64,000 nucleotides of DNA from Bacillus sp. CGMCC 1.16541 (GCF_003184905.1 NZ_QFRU01000001.1:1-64000), one strand, 5' to 3'. Numbered from the stretch's first letter, positions 27,172 to 35,819 are shown. The notes: generated from the sequence alone by a model not told the origin. Made by a program: numbers and translations.

Positions 27172-27891
27172 CTATCTCCCGTACGTTTTCACGCCATTCT
27201 CTTTCATCACATTGACAACCATTTTCCCAATTTGTCTCCCTAATCGTAAACCTTCATCGTTATCGACTTTAAAATGAACACCCGCATACAACCTCGAAAT
27301 AGCAGCTTGTTCCATGTTCATTCGCATTTGTTGTTTTTGTTGCGGAAACAAATATCCTATGATTTCTTCTGAACAACCTGCAATGGTCGCGTGAGCTGAA
27401 GGATAACCAGGAAATCTCGGTGTAAACAGGACCGTTTGTAAAGGAACACCGTATTGATTCGGACGAGCTACATCCCATAAATATTTTAAATACCACGTCA
27501 TGACACACGTATCATGAACAGCGGAATGATAATAAGCAAGCATTCGTGCAATGTCTGGAGAGCCAAGTCGATAAGCCCCTCCTAACCGATAAATCGTCGT
27601 TGTCACTTTTTCAGTCAGCTCTCCTGTTCCCCAATACGTGGCGATTTGCGCTTGTTGTGGATTAGACGTTAAAAGCGTTCGCTGTACCATTGTCATCTCT
27701 TCGTTCCAATTGATTTCATTCGGATCTTTAATTGCCCATTGAATTGGTCTTCCAAAAGGATCGGTAAATTCATTCATTCCTTTCCTTTTTAGAAAAAACA
27801 ACTCCCAACTTCCTGCTTCTGCTAATCCGACTGGCGGCACTTGTTCCCCTTGATACGGATACGCTGACCATTTTCGATACGGTGTTCGCAT
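27172..27891 (-). CDS. Vanadium-haloperoxidase/PAP2-superfamily protein
   Basis: About 239 residues. All three PAP2/haloperoxidase oxyanion motifs are present: KYLWDVARP (K-x6-RP), GYPSAHATIAG (PSxH) and SRLYAGVHFKVDND (SR-x5-H). There is no transmembrane segment or signal, so a soluble haloperoxidase-like or acid-phosphatase-like enzyme is likely. Vanadate or phosphate use cannot be decided by eye. Leftward and close behind spoIIP (about 50 bp), so possibly co-transcribed. Confidence 0.82.
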   Translation of the reverse strand: MRTPYRKWSAYPYQGEQVPPVGLAEAGSWELFFLKRKGMNEFTDPFGRPIQWAIKDPNEINWNEEMTMVQRTLLTSNPQQAQIATYWGTGELTEKVTTTIYRLGGAYRLGSPDIARMLAYYHSAVHDTCVMTWYLKYLWDVARPNQYGVPLQTVLFTPRFPGYPSAHATIAGCSEEIIGYLFPQQKQQMRMNMEQAAISRLYAGVHFKVDNDEGLRLGRQIGKMVVNVMKENGVKTYGR

Positions 27892-27945
27892 CATTTCTCC
27901 CCCTTTTATCTCTGTACAATTTGTTCACCTCTAACAAACACACGC

Positions 27946-29136
27946 TTACTGTACATTCACTTTTTCAGCTTCCCAATACATTTCACTAAACACATCAGCC
28001 AGTGCTTTTGCAGAATTCGTTAACTCTTCCATGTTGTTATCAACCCCACCCATTTCGACTAAGATGGCGTTCGGTGATAAGTCTTGGTTATACACGCCAT
28101 TTCGACCACTTGTCTTTGGTTGAGAAAAAACACCGCGGCTTAAACCAGGATATTTTGCTTCAAGTCGCTCATGTAGGTCTTTTACGAGTTGCAAGTTTTG
28201 TTCATAATTTTTATTTCCTTCTCCTAATACGAATACGGTTTTCGCATAGGACTTTCCATTGACTGTTGCGGTTGTTTTGTCTTTACGTAGTGAATCACGA
28301 TGAATGTCAATAAAGTACGTTAAGTGTTGATTTTGCTGCATCGCAGAAGCGACAATTTCCCTAGACATCATATACGACTTTGGTGCTTTCCACTTTCTCT
28401 CTCCAAGCTTTTGCGTCATATTTGTCTTGTCCACTGTTGATCCAATTCCACGCGCTTCTAATTCTTTTCCAAGAATATCACCGACGAGCGTAATGTTGGT
28501 TTTATTATCCACCGCTTTATTGGCGTTCGCTTCCCCTTCCATTCCTAAAAGAGGCAAATATGATTCCCAACTATGGGTGTGATAAAGGTAGACGACTTTT
28601 CTTTCTCCTGTTGTCATCGTTGGTGGAGGCGCATTTTCTCGACTTTTTTCATTTTCTTCATAGGTTTCAACTTCTTTTTTAGCAAGTTCACGTTCTTCTA
28701 AAATGGTTTCAAGTGGCGGAGACGATTCTTGAGGAATGTTGGTGTAATCGGTCCCTTCACCCGCGATGATGATATTGGTATCAAACTTTCGAAACCCTGG
28801 TAACTCTGAACCTAACAAACTTCGAACATCACGAGCTCGTATATTTGTCGCAAGCTCTAGTGCGACAGACGAAAACGGAACAGGTTGAAAGTCGGATTCG
28901 AGCGCTTGTGCAAAATGATGGTTTTCTTGGGTAATTAAATAAAACAAACTTTGTGCTTTATAGTTGGATAGTGTTTGATAAATAATAGAAGATCGAAACT
29001 GATCTTTAAAAGCAGAATAACTGACAACAGCAATGGCTGAAGACATCATAAAGACGACCACAACCGAAATGATTAACGCGCGCGATGTAACAACGAAAAA
29101 CCCACCTTTATGAGGGTGTTGCTTATTTCTTTTCAT
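27946..29136 (-). CDS. spoIIP: Stage II sporulation protein P (SpoIIP), cell-wall amidase/endopeptidase
   Basis: A 396-residue protein with one membrane anchor (about 19-42) and an outside catalytic domain. YLYHTHSWESYLP and FIDIHRDS are the SpoIIP metal and catalytic motifs, and the end LADVFSEMYWEAEKV fits the family. SpoIIP cleaves peptidoglycan with SpoIID during engulfment. The usual neighbours gpr and lepA are absent; instead a haloperoxidase gene follows, so this could be an extra copy. Confidence 0.9.
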   Translation of the reverse strand: MKRNKQHPHKGGFFVVTSRALIISVVVVFMMSSAIAVVSYSAFKDQFRSSIIYQTLSNYKAQSLFYLITQENHHFAQALESDFQPVPFSSVALELATNIRARDVRSLLGSELPGFRKFDTNIIIAGEGTDYTNIPQESSPPLETILEERELAKKEVETYEENEKSRENAPPPTMTTGERKVVYLYHTHSWESYLPLLGMEGEANANKAVDNKTNITLVGDILGKELEARGIGSTVDKTNMTQKLGERKWKAPKSYMMSREIVASAMQQNQHLTYFIDIHRDSLRKDKTTATVNGKSYAKTVFVLGEGNKNYEQNLQLVKDLHERLEAKYPGLSRGVFSQPKTSGRNGVYNQDLSPNAILVEMGGVDNNMEELTNSAKALADVFSEMYWEAEKVNVQ

Positions 29137-29311
29137 AACAGGACCTCCTGCAAGATCTCATTCTATCAACAAAACGTTCTACTAGTTTTCATGTTCATGT
29201 CTCTATTAGTCTATGTGTCAAACTCCTCATTATGATAGAAAGCGTAAAAACTTGATAGAAAGTTTTTAACAAGATTTGTATAATAAAGAAAAGACAATTT
29301 GCGGAGGTTTT

Positions 29312-29911
29312 ATGTTTAAACAACTATTTAAAAAGACAACACCTGAAGAGAAGTTTTGGAAATGGTTTGAAAAGAATGCTCATAAGTACTATGAGTTAGA
29401 TGAACGAAAATACGAGCCGTTGCTTTTTAATTTAGGTCTACACCTTTCAAAAGTACACATGGACTTAACCTTTGAATTGAGTGTCGATTTGATAGATGGA
29501 AAACGCGAATTTATTATTAGCGCAGATGGGATGCTTGATGCGTTTCCTCATGTGATTCAACTTGTAGAAGAAGCTCCACCTCTCCCTCATTTTGACATCA
29601 TCGCGTTTCGTCAGCGTCATCCAGACGATTATGAAGTCAAACATGGAGACATTGCACTGACAGTGGATGACATGTATTTTCACTCCACAAATGGAGCGGA
29701 AGAGGAAACCATTGATCTTACCGTGTACATAAAAGGCTATACTGAAGAAGAGGAAGGCTACATTGGTACCGCTTTTCTTATGCTCGACTCACTCCTTGGT
29801 GAATACGATGTGGCCACACGATTAGGAGAAATTGACTTTCAACCTTACAAAAGTCAACTAAACGCTCGACCGATTAAAGAATTACGCGACCTTGTTGATT
29901 CGTTAAAATAA
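29312..29911 (+). CDS. Unrecognised soluble protein
   Basis: About 199 residues from ATG 29312, preceded by GCGGAGG; the frame opens 12 codons earlier without a site. Acidic, with no signal or membrane segment. Motifs include PEEKFWKWFEKN and YIGTAFLMLDSLLGEYDVATRLGEI, split by a beta-rich middle. The layout suggests a cytoplasmic mixed alpha/beta domain, perhaps DUF695-like, but I am not sure. Divergent from spoIIP. Confidence 0.6.
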   Translation: MFKQLFKKTTPEEKFWKWFEKNAHKYYELDERKYEPLLFNLGLHLSKVHMDLTFELSVDLIDGKREFIISADGMLDAFPHVIQLVEEAPPLPHFDIIAFRQRHPDDYEVKHGDIALTVDDMYFHSTNGAEEETIDLTVYIKGYTEEEEGYIGTAFLMLDSLLGEYDVATRLGEIDFQPYKSQLNARPIKELRDLVDSLK

Positions 29912-29916
29912 TTATA

Positions 29917-29986
29917 AAAAAAAGACGATCTCACCTGTAAAATGAACCCTTTATAAAGGACATTTCACGTGAGACTGTCTCTTTTT
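29917..29986 (+). terminator. Long stem-loop terminator
   Basis: TCTCAC pairs with GTGAGA, AGAC with GTCT, plus an inner pairing, followed by CTTTTT. Confidence 0.65.
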
Positions 29987-30034
29987 AAATACTAACCATC
30001 TTCAAATACTGTTAAACTAGATCGATTTCTTATC

Positions 30035-31699
30035 TTACACTTCTATAATAATCGGTAAAATCATCGGTCTTCGCTTCGTGTGCGTGTACACGTATTGATT
30101 GACTGAACGCTTGACGTTTTGTTTGATTTCGTTCCATTCCCGTCTGTGTCCGACTAACTCCATGTCATTCACAGTGCTTGTGATGAGTTTCGTCATATTC
30201 TTAAGCAATACTTCCGACTCTTTTACGTATACAAAGCCACGCGTCACAAGGTCTGGTGTCGAGATTAACTTCTTTTCCGCTTTACTCATCGTTAAAATAA
30301 TGACAAGCATGCCATCTTCTGCTAATTGCTTTCGATCTTTTAAAATAATCTCGCCTACATCTCCTACTCCAACACCATCTACATACGTATTCCCTGCTTG
30401 TATATTTCGTGTTTGACGAGCTTCTCCATCTTCAAGATCAACGACATCGCCATTTTTTAAAATAAACATGTTCTTTTCTTCAACACCTACAGATTCCGCT
30501 AACAAACAATGATGATGAAGCATGCGATATTCACCGTGAATGGGAATAAAGTAAGTCGGCTTTATGAGCGACAACATCAACTTTAAATCTTCTTGATACC
30601 CATGTCCTGATACGTGCATACTCGTTGAACTACCCGTGCCATAAATGACATTTGCTCCTAATGCAAACATGTTATCAACGATACGAGATACGCTTCGTTC
30701 GTTTCCTGGAATCGGTCCAGCTGCTAAAATGACAGTGTCACCTCGGTACACCTCCACTCCTCGGTACGTGCCATTTGATAGACGTGCAAGTGCTGCTAGT
30801 GGCTCACCTTGACTTCCTGTACATAAAATCGCAACTTTTTTAGAATCTAATTCATTGATTTGCTCTGCGCTAATGAGCATCGCTTTTGGAACATGTAAGT
30901 AGCCTCTTTCAATCGCGACGTCCACGACGTTCACCATGCTTCTTCCAAGCAATGCAAGCTTTCTTCTTGTCGCTTTACATGCATCAATGACTTGTTGCAC
31001 CCGGTTTACATTTGAAGCAAATGTGGACACAATGACTTTTCCTTTTGCTTTTTTAAACGCTTCTACCATATGCTCACCGACAATTCGTTCAGATGGCGTA
31101 AAGCCAGGTCGCTCGGCATTTGTACTTTCTGATAAAAGCAACTGCACTCCTTCTTCTCCGAGGTGAGCAATTTTATGTAAATCTGCATATTCATTATTCA
31201 TTGGCGTTAAATCAAATTTAAAGTCGCCCGTATGTACAATCGTTCCTTGCGATGTTTTAAATGCGATGCCTAAACAATCTGGAATACTGTGATTTACTTT
31301 AAAAAAGTCTACTTCCATATCGGTAAACGTAAGGTGAGAATCAGAGTGAATATCAAACAGTTCCGTCTCACCCAATAGCTTATGTTCCTCTAACTTTAAT
31401 TCAATTAAGCCAAGCGTAAATCGAGTCGCATACACGGGAACATTGACCTTTTTTAAAAAATAGGCAATTCCTCCAATGTGATCTTCATGACCATGTGTCA
31501 CAATGAGCGCTTTTACTTTTTCTTTGTGTTTCTCTAAATACGTCACATCAGGAATAATTAAATCAATTCCTAACAAACTTTCATCAGGAAACTTATTTCC
31601 ACAGTCAATGACGAGAATATCATGCTCACTTTCAATGACATACATGTTTTTTCCCACTTCATTTAACCCGCCGAGCGCAAAAACGGATAATTGACTCAA
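30035..31699 (-). CDS. Ribonuclease J family protein
   Basis: A 554-residue metallo-beta-lactamase/beta-CASP nuclease that processes and degrades RNA. The zinc motif HGHEDHIGG is complete (His69, His71, Asp73, His74), followed by HTGDFKFDLTP, the CASP motif HVSGHGYQED and IHGEYRM. The end KRRPMILPIIIEV matches RNase J. It is not beside dapA (J2) or the ykzG-type partner (J1), so it may be a third paralogue. Leftward, followed by no clear terminator. Confidence 0.9.
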   Translation of the reverse strand: MSQLSVFALGGLNEVGKNMYVIESEHDILVIDCGNKFPDESLLGIDLIIPDVTYLEKHKEKVKALIVTHGHEDHIGGIAYFLKKVNVPVYATRFTLGLIELKLEEHKLLGETELFDIHSDSHLTFTDMEVDFFKVNHSIPDCLGIAFKTSQGTIVHTGDFKFDLTPMNNEYADLHKIAHLGEEGVQLLLSESTNAERPGFTPSERIVGEHMVEAFKKAKGKVIVSTFASNVNRVQQVIDACKATRRKLALLGRSMVNVVDVAIERGYLHVPKAMLISAEQINELDSKKVAILCTGSQGEPLAALARLSNGTYRGVEVYRGDTVILAAGPIPGNERSVSRIVDNMFALGANVIYGTGSSTSMHVSGHGYQEDLKLMLSLIKPTYFIPIHGEYRMLHHHCLLAESVGVEEKNMFILKNGDVVDLEDGEARQTRNIQAGNTYVDGVGVGDVGEIILKDRKQLAEDGMLVIILTMSKAEKKLISTPDLVTRGFVYVKESEVLLKNMTKLITSTVNDMELVGHRREWNEIKQNVKRSVNQYVYTHTKRRPMILPIIIEV

Positions 31700-31757
31700 A
31701 CCAACTCCTCCTTCTATTACTAAATGGTTCTCTTAGTATTGTCAGTTCGCTACGTTC

Positions 31758-31853
31758 TTATAAAAACCCTTCTAACAGTCGCTTATGCATCCAAATCGCC
31801 GCTTGTAACCCAGCGATACCTCCTCCAATAATGATACATTCTACTGATTTCAT
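31758..31853 (-). pseudogene. N-terminal stub of an FAD-dependent oxidoreductase
   Basis: Thirty-one codons starting MKSVECIIIGGGIAGLQAA, the FAD-binding GxGxxG start of a thioredoxin-reductase-like enzyme, then an unrelated short tail and a stop. The ribosome site (GAGGAAAG...GAGGG) is intact. A full enzyme is about 300 residues, so most of the gene is gone. It sits just upstream of the RNase J gene on the same strand. Confidence 0.65.
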
Positions 31854-32039
31854 CACGTTCCCTCACTTTCCTCTTTATGTAGCCTTTGCACGATGTTTCG
31901 TTTCTATGAAAAAATCCAGCGTTGAGTAAGGACCTCTTTTAGAAATCAGTGTGACCGATTTAGTGAAACGCAGCTATATTTTTTCGACAATAAGTCACAC
32001 TAAAGAAAGAAAAAATAATAATGGAAAGGAGGACTCGCC

Positions 32040-32180
32040 ATGTCAAAGAAGAAGAATACACCTTCAACAGAAGTGGATCAAAAGAAACTCGTGGATGATA
32101 AAGCAGCCGAAATGCGCAGCAACAATTATGAAGATGATCATGTACGTAACGTGACAATTAACGGTGCCAATGGGCAATAA
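32040..32180 (+). CDS. Small charged protein, unknown
   Basis: Forty-six residues, lysine-rich start (MSKKKNTPSTEVDQKK), acidic middle (EDDH) and a polar end. GAAAGGAGGACTCGCC is an excellent ribosome site, and a terminator follows six bases after the stop. The size and charge suit a small spore or stress protein; no family is certain. Confidence 0.65.
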   Translation: MSKKKNTPSTEVDQKKLVDDKAAEMRSNNYEDDHVRNVTINGANGQ

Positions 32181-32185
32181 TAACG

Positions 32186-32213
32186 AAGAGGTGCTACAAC
32201 AGCACCTCTTTCC
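32186..32213 (+). terminator. Terminator of the 46-residue gene
   Basis: Perfect 10-bp stem AAGAGGTGCT / AGCACCTCTT with a five-base loop, then TCC. Confidence 0.8.
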
Positions 32214-32286
32214 TCTTGACTCCATATGGTAAAATAGGAAGATGAAACTAACATAATCTGACTTTCTTAATATGGAGTGACCCTTA

Positions 32287-32529
32287 TTGCAAAAGTTTTT
32301 ACGTATTTTACTTTATTCGATAATTATTGGGCCTTGGCTCTTTTTTACAATTGTGATGATGCCAGAAATCCCACTTTTTAAACCTTATGACACCGAAGCA
32401 TTCAAATGGATTTTTACATTACCGATTCTCATTTATATCCTCGTTGTTGATGAAGAAGGATCTGTGATCTTGATGTCATTCCTTGGTGGTCTCCTTTTCT
32501 TTTTAGGATTCGTTGTGGCATTTGTATAA
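32287..32529 (+). CDS. Small membrane protein, unknown
   Basis: Eighty residues from a TTG start, with GGAGTGAC before it. Three hydrophobic segments (about 4-22, 38-52, 57-78), with the acidic loop DEEGS. No family recognised. It is convergent with the gene at 32582 and separated by a short copy of the inverted-arm repeat. Confidence 0.55.
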   Translation: MQKFLRILLYSIIIGPWLFFTIVMMPEIPLFKPYDTEAFKWIFTLPILIYILVVDEEGSVILMSFLGGLLFFLGFVVAFV

Positions 32530-32535
32530 AAGAGC

Positions 32536-32591
32536 TTGGACATAAATCGCGACAGTTAGGATCCATCATTGACTGAAAGACTTATGTCCTA
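32536..32591. repeat. Inverted-arm repeat, short copy 2
   Basis: GGACATAA (32538-32545) pairs with TTATGTCC (32582-32589), preceded by GACTGAAAGAC as in copies 1 (ACTGAAACAC) and 3. There is no GC-rich core. The right arm supplies the stop codon of the leftward gene at 32582. Confidence 0.6.
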
Positions 32592-32998
32592 TCCTCACTT
32601 TTTATATCGACTAACTGACTCTCTGCGTATTCATATACTTCTACTTGTACTTCTTCAATGGATTCGTCTAAAAGCTCACCTGTCACTTTGCTTCCAGGAA
32701 GATTTTTTGAGACGGTAAGACCTAGAAACGAACGTTCACACACCCAAATCGGAACCGTATGCAAATCAATGAGCTCACCGCCTTCCTCACTAATTCCGAT
32801 ACTAATAAAAGACGAATAACCAGGTTGAAACGGATCAAAACCCTCTCGTTCGAATGAGGTTTCAAACGTCAAATGAACTTGATTGAATCGAGCTTCGTAT
32901 TCATTGTTTAGTCGTTCTAATAAAGCTTCGATTTGCTTTTCTTTCTCCTGAATGGCTTGTTGTAGGTGACTTGTAAACTCTTTTTGCCCAAATTTCAC
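32582..32998 (-). CDS. Unrecognised soluble protein with N-terminal coiled coil
   Basis: A 138-residue protein. Residues 8-40 are a charged helix (HLQQAIQEKEKQIEALLERL) suitable for a coiled coil. The rest is beta-rich and very acidic toward the end (DESIEEVQVEVYEYAESQ). No family recognised. The last three codons lie in the repeat arm, so the end may have been altered by it. Confidence 0.55.
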   Translation of the reverse strand: MKFGQKEFTSHLQQAIQEKEKQIEALLERLNNEYEARFNQVHLTFETSFEREGFDPFQPGYSSFISIGISEEGGELIDLHTVPIWVCERSFLGLTVSKNLPGSKVTGELLDESIEEVQVEVYEYAESQLVDIKSEDRT

Positions 32999-33174
32999 AA
33001 AGCCTCACTCCTCAGTTTGTACACTTTGAGAATACCTTCAAAAAGATGTTCTTTCTGTACATCATTTTTTCTCTAGACGAGTATCTTTGATTAGCTCTAT
33101 TGTCATTCAAAACTCATTCCCTATGAACCCACAAATTTCCTTTTGTGCTATACTAACCTTTGAGGTGACTAAAT

Positions 33175-33609
33175 ATGGAAATGGAAACAAGCACAACCGC
33201 ACGTTCGTTTAATTGGCTCATCTTTACTGCACTTTTATTGCTTAGTATTGTAACTGCATGTGTCACGATGGTTGATTTACTCACAATGACTGAAGCGGAC
33301 TACGGATCAGATGGTCCTCAATCGCGTGCCGAGTTTCGTTGGGGATCGTTACACACTACCCTTCTCATCATCCTCGTACCTCTTACACTTTGGCTCGTTA
33401 AATGTTGGAAGAAACTACACGTATTTAGTATTCCTCTTGCCATCATCCTTCTCGGTTTTTACTATTGTCTGTTTTTCTTGACCTTTACAGTAGGCTGGGT
33501 CGGCATGCAAGGGATGCTTGGATTAGCGATTGCCTTTGTAATCGGAGGGTTATTACTTTTGATTTATTTCATTCGTTTTGTTTCAGAACGGTTTAGTGTA
33601 AAAAAGTAA
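33175..33609 (+). CDS. Four-segment membrane protein, unknown
   Basis: A 144-residue protein with hydrophobic segments near 14-36, 58-78, 81-104 and 110-134. The first outside loop is acidic (EADYGSDGPQSRAEFRWG). Ribosome site TTGAGGTGACTAAAT. No family recognised. Monocistronic, convergent with the ABC-F gene across a repeat. Confidence 0.6.
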   Translation: MEMETSTTARSFNWLIFTALLLLSIVTACVTMVDLLTMTEADYGSDGPQSRAEFRWGSLHTTLLIILVPLTLWLVKCWKKLHVFSIPLAIILLGFYYCLFFLTFTVGWVGMQGMLGLAIAFVIGGLLLLIYFIRFVSERFSVKK

Positions 33610-33619
33610 GAACTCACTG

Positions 33620-33845
33620 AACAAGTTCGTTCCATTGCGCTCGAGCCACTCGCTTTCCGCGGAGAGGAACCTGAGCCTCCTCGTGCCTGAGGGGTCTCAG
33701 CCTTTCCTCTATTTCCCGCAGCAGTCGAGTGTCCTACGCTCCATTCTACTATTCTTTTAAAGTTATTTTCCGAACCATCAAAAGTATATAACTCACGATA
33801 ATTCAGATATATTACTAACTGAAAAACTTATATCTGAGCCTCTTC
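33620..33845. repeat. GC-rich Bacillus-type intergenic repeat, copy 3 (degenerate)
   Basis: The block 33620-33675 matches 13292-13347 at about 51 of 56 positions. The complementary right half of the core is missing, and the outer right arm is decayed (ACTGAAAAACTTATATCTGAG). It again fills a convergent gene junction. Confidence 0.65.
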
Positions 33846-33854
33846 GTTTAATTT

Positions 33855-35468
33855 TTATAGTAATTCACGTTTTCTCTTCAACAACTCCGCATACTTGGCT
33901 TCTAGTTGCTCTTTCTCTCGCCCGCTCACAACAAGTGATAGCTTACTAATCGTCTCGGTTAACTCCATCTCCACTGCGAGTAACTGTGCTTCTTGTTGCT
34001 GCTTAGATTGGGATGCTTCTTTCGATTGATCAACCGCTCGTAACGTGGCTTTTTTGTTATCCATTTCAATAATATGAGTGGCTAATTCTTTCACAAAATA
34101 ACGGTCATGCGTCACAAATACAATCGTACCGGGATATGCCTTTAGCACTTCTTGCAGGGCTTCTTTTGTATGCAAATCCAAATAGTTAGTAGGCTCATCA
34201 AGAAGTAACACGTTATAATCTCCTAAAAACACTTTCGCTAACGCCGTTTTCACACGCTCTCCTCCGCTTAACATGCACACCTTTTTATGCACATCTTCTC
34301 GCTTAAACAAAAGCCGTGATAAAACCGTTCGAATAAATGTTTCGGTATAACGACTACTTTTCTGTACATTTTCTAAAATCGACTTTTCTTCATCGAGGTT
34401 TTTAAGCTGTTGATGAAAATAGCCCATTTTCGCTGGCTTCGCAACGGTGATGTTTTCATGACTTTGATGGATCATGTTCAACAATGTTGACTTTCCGACA
34501 CCATTTGGACCGATAATCGCCACTTTCGAACCTGGCTTAACGGACCCATTTAACTGTTCAAATAAAACGCGCTCACCGATTGTCGCTTCAACATGTTCAA
34601 ATGTCATGACTCGTTTACTGTAAATGTGGCGAAACGATTGTAAATCAAACACAATGTTTTCTTGTTCTTTCGGCTTTTCTTTTTTCTCAAGCTTTTCAAT
34701 TCGCGTTTCAATCGCTTTAACACCACGATCTAGCTTCGCTTTTTTTGTACCAACACTTCGTTTATGAAGTCTTGCCTCTGAATTTCCCATTCGACTCGGT
34801 GCTTTTTTCAACGATTTTGACTTTTCGCTCCGTTCAGAAGCAGCTTGTTCTAATCGCTGCTTTTCTTTTACATATTGCTCATACTCAAACAACTGTCGCT
34901 CTTTTACATGTTCTTTCTGCTCAACATAATCTCGGTAATTGCCTTCATACACGCGAAGTTCACCATCTTCTAGTTCCCAAATGGACGTGCATAGTTGCGT
35001 TAAAAACTGTTGATCATGCGAAATGATGAGAACCGCTCCTTTAAAAGCGGTTAACTCTCGCTCTAATTGCTCGATCCCTTGTACATCAAGATGACTCGTT
35101 GGCTCATCGGCTACAATCACATTTGCACCTGACGATAGCGCGGCTGCAATTTTTTGACGCGTCATTTCTCCGCCACTCCATGCATCATGCCCTTCTTTTG
35201 GCACATCCCACTTCGATTTCATTTTCCCCGTTACATGCTCTTTCTCTCCCACTTCTAGTTGCGGGATATAAGCTAATTGTCCAGCGACTTGAATCGTTCC
35301 GGTATCAGGTTGTACGTCACCCACTAACATGCGCAACAGCGTTGATTTTCCTTCACCATTTTTCCCAACAATCCCAATTCGCTCTCCGTTATATACGTTT
35401 AGTTGATTCACTTTCACAATAAGACGATCGCCATAACTTTTTTCAATTTTATTTACTTCTATCAACAT
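33855..35468 (-). CDS. ABC-F ribosome-protection ATPase (Msr/Vga/VmlR-like)
   Basis: A 537-residue protein with two ABC cassettes and no membrane part. Walker A sites: GKNGEGKST and GPNGVGKST; signatures: WSGGEM and LSGGER; Walker B: VIVADEPTSHLD and VLLLDEPTNYLD. The linker is long and basic (about 190-270), as in antibiotic-resistance ABC-F factors that displace drugs from the ribosome. An attenuator leader upstream (35469-35745) supports a drug-induced gene. The exact antibiotic group cannot be told. Confidence 0.9.
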   Translation of the reverse strand: MLIEVNKIEKSYGDRLIVKVNQLNVYNGERIGIVGKNGEGKSTLLRMLVGDVQPDTGTIQVAGQLAYIPQLEVGEKEHVTGKMKSKWDVPKEGHDAWSGGEMTRQKIAAALSSGANVIVADEPTSHLDVQGIEQLERELTAFKGAVLIISHDQQFLTQLCTSIWELEDGELRVYEGNYRDYVEQKEHVKERQLFEYEQYVKEKQRLEQAASERSEKSKSLKKAPSRMGNSEARLHKRSVGTKKAKLDRGVKAIETRIEKLEKKEKPKEQENIVFDLQSFRHIYSKRVMTFEHVEATIGERVLFEQLNGSVKPGSKVAIIGPNGVGKSTLLNMIHQSHENITVAKPAKMGYFHQQLKNLDEEKSILENVQKSSRYTETFIRTVLSRLLFKREDVHKKVCMLSGGERVKTALAKVFLGDYNVLLLDEPTNYLDLHTKEALQEVLKAYPGTIVFVTHDRYFVKELATHIIEMDNKKATLRAVDQSKEASQSKQQQEAQLLAVEMELTETISKLSLVVSGREKEQLEAKYAELLKRKRELL

Positions 35469-35497
35469 AAAAAAGCCTCCCTAGCTTTCTAGAGAGG
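35469..35497 (-). terminator. Leader terminator sequestering the ABC-F ribosome site
   Basis: CCTCTCTAG / CTAGGGAGG (loop AAAG) then TTTTTT, ending at the ATG. The 3' arm contains GGGAGG, the ribosome site, so the hairpin can block both transcription and translation. Confidence 0.8.
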
Positions 35498-35618
35498 ATG
35501 ACTGATGCTTTTTTAGGTGCTAAAAAGATGCCTAGGTCCATGAAAAGAGACCGAGGACATACGTATTCCGTTTAAAGAGAAAGCACTTAAAAATGAACAG
35601 ACGAATCCTATCTAGAAA
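35486..35618 (-). promoter_or_regulatory. Antiterminator pairing of the ABC-F leader
   Basis: TTTCTAGATAGGAT (35605-35618) is complementary to ATCCTCTCTAGAAA (35486-35499) at 13 of 14 positions. This pairing would open the terminator. The same upstream strand can instead pair with AATCCTAT next to the uORF, giving two exclusive states. Confidence 0.7.
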
Positions 35619-35666
35619 TCATTATTTTTAAACATTCAATTTAAAATAATGGTTATAAAAATAGGA

Positions 35667-35678
35667 TTAAAACTTCAT
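35667..35678 (-). CDS. Three-codon leader ORF (Met-Lys-Phe-stop) of the ABC-F gene
   Basis: ATG AAG TTT TAA, about 11 bases after GAAGGGAAAGG. Its stop codon overlaps the 5' arm (AATCCTAT, 35661-35668) of the leader hairpin. A ribosome stalled here by a drug would mask that arm. Very short uORFs are known in leaders of related ABC-F genes. Confidence 0.65.
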   Translation of the reverse strand: MKF

Positions 35679-35715
35679 TGGCTTAAGTACCTTTCCCTTC
35701 CTGTAAGATAATGTT

Positions 35716-35745
35716 AGTATATGTGAAACACATTCAGTTTGTCAA
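35716..35745 (-). promoter_or_regulatory. Promoter of the ABC-F gene
   Basis: TTGACA (35740-35745), 18-bp spacer, TATACT (35716-35721), placing the start near 35708 and giving a leader of about 240 bases. Confidence 0.75.
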
Positions 35746-35819
35746 CCACACATTTACACACCTTCTCTATTTTCTTACATACTTATAAGTAAACAATGAC
35801 TCTGTTGAGGTGAAAACAA

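Noticed and set aside
27037-27216. Plus-strand frame from a GTG reading VTKAKKERVHATTLASLS and onward
   Set aside because: It has no convincing ribosome site, runs into the opposite-strand haloperoxidase gene, and contains the 27072-27120 stem-loop. Chance coding is more likely.
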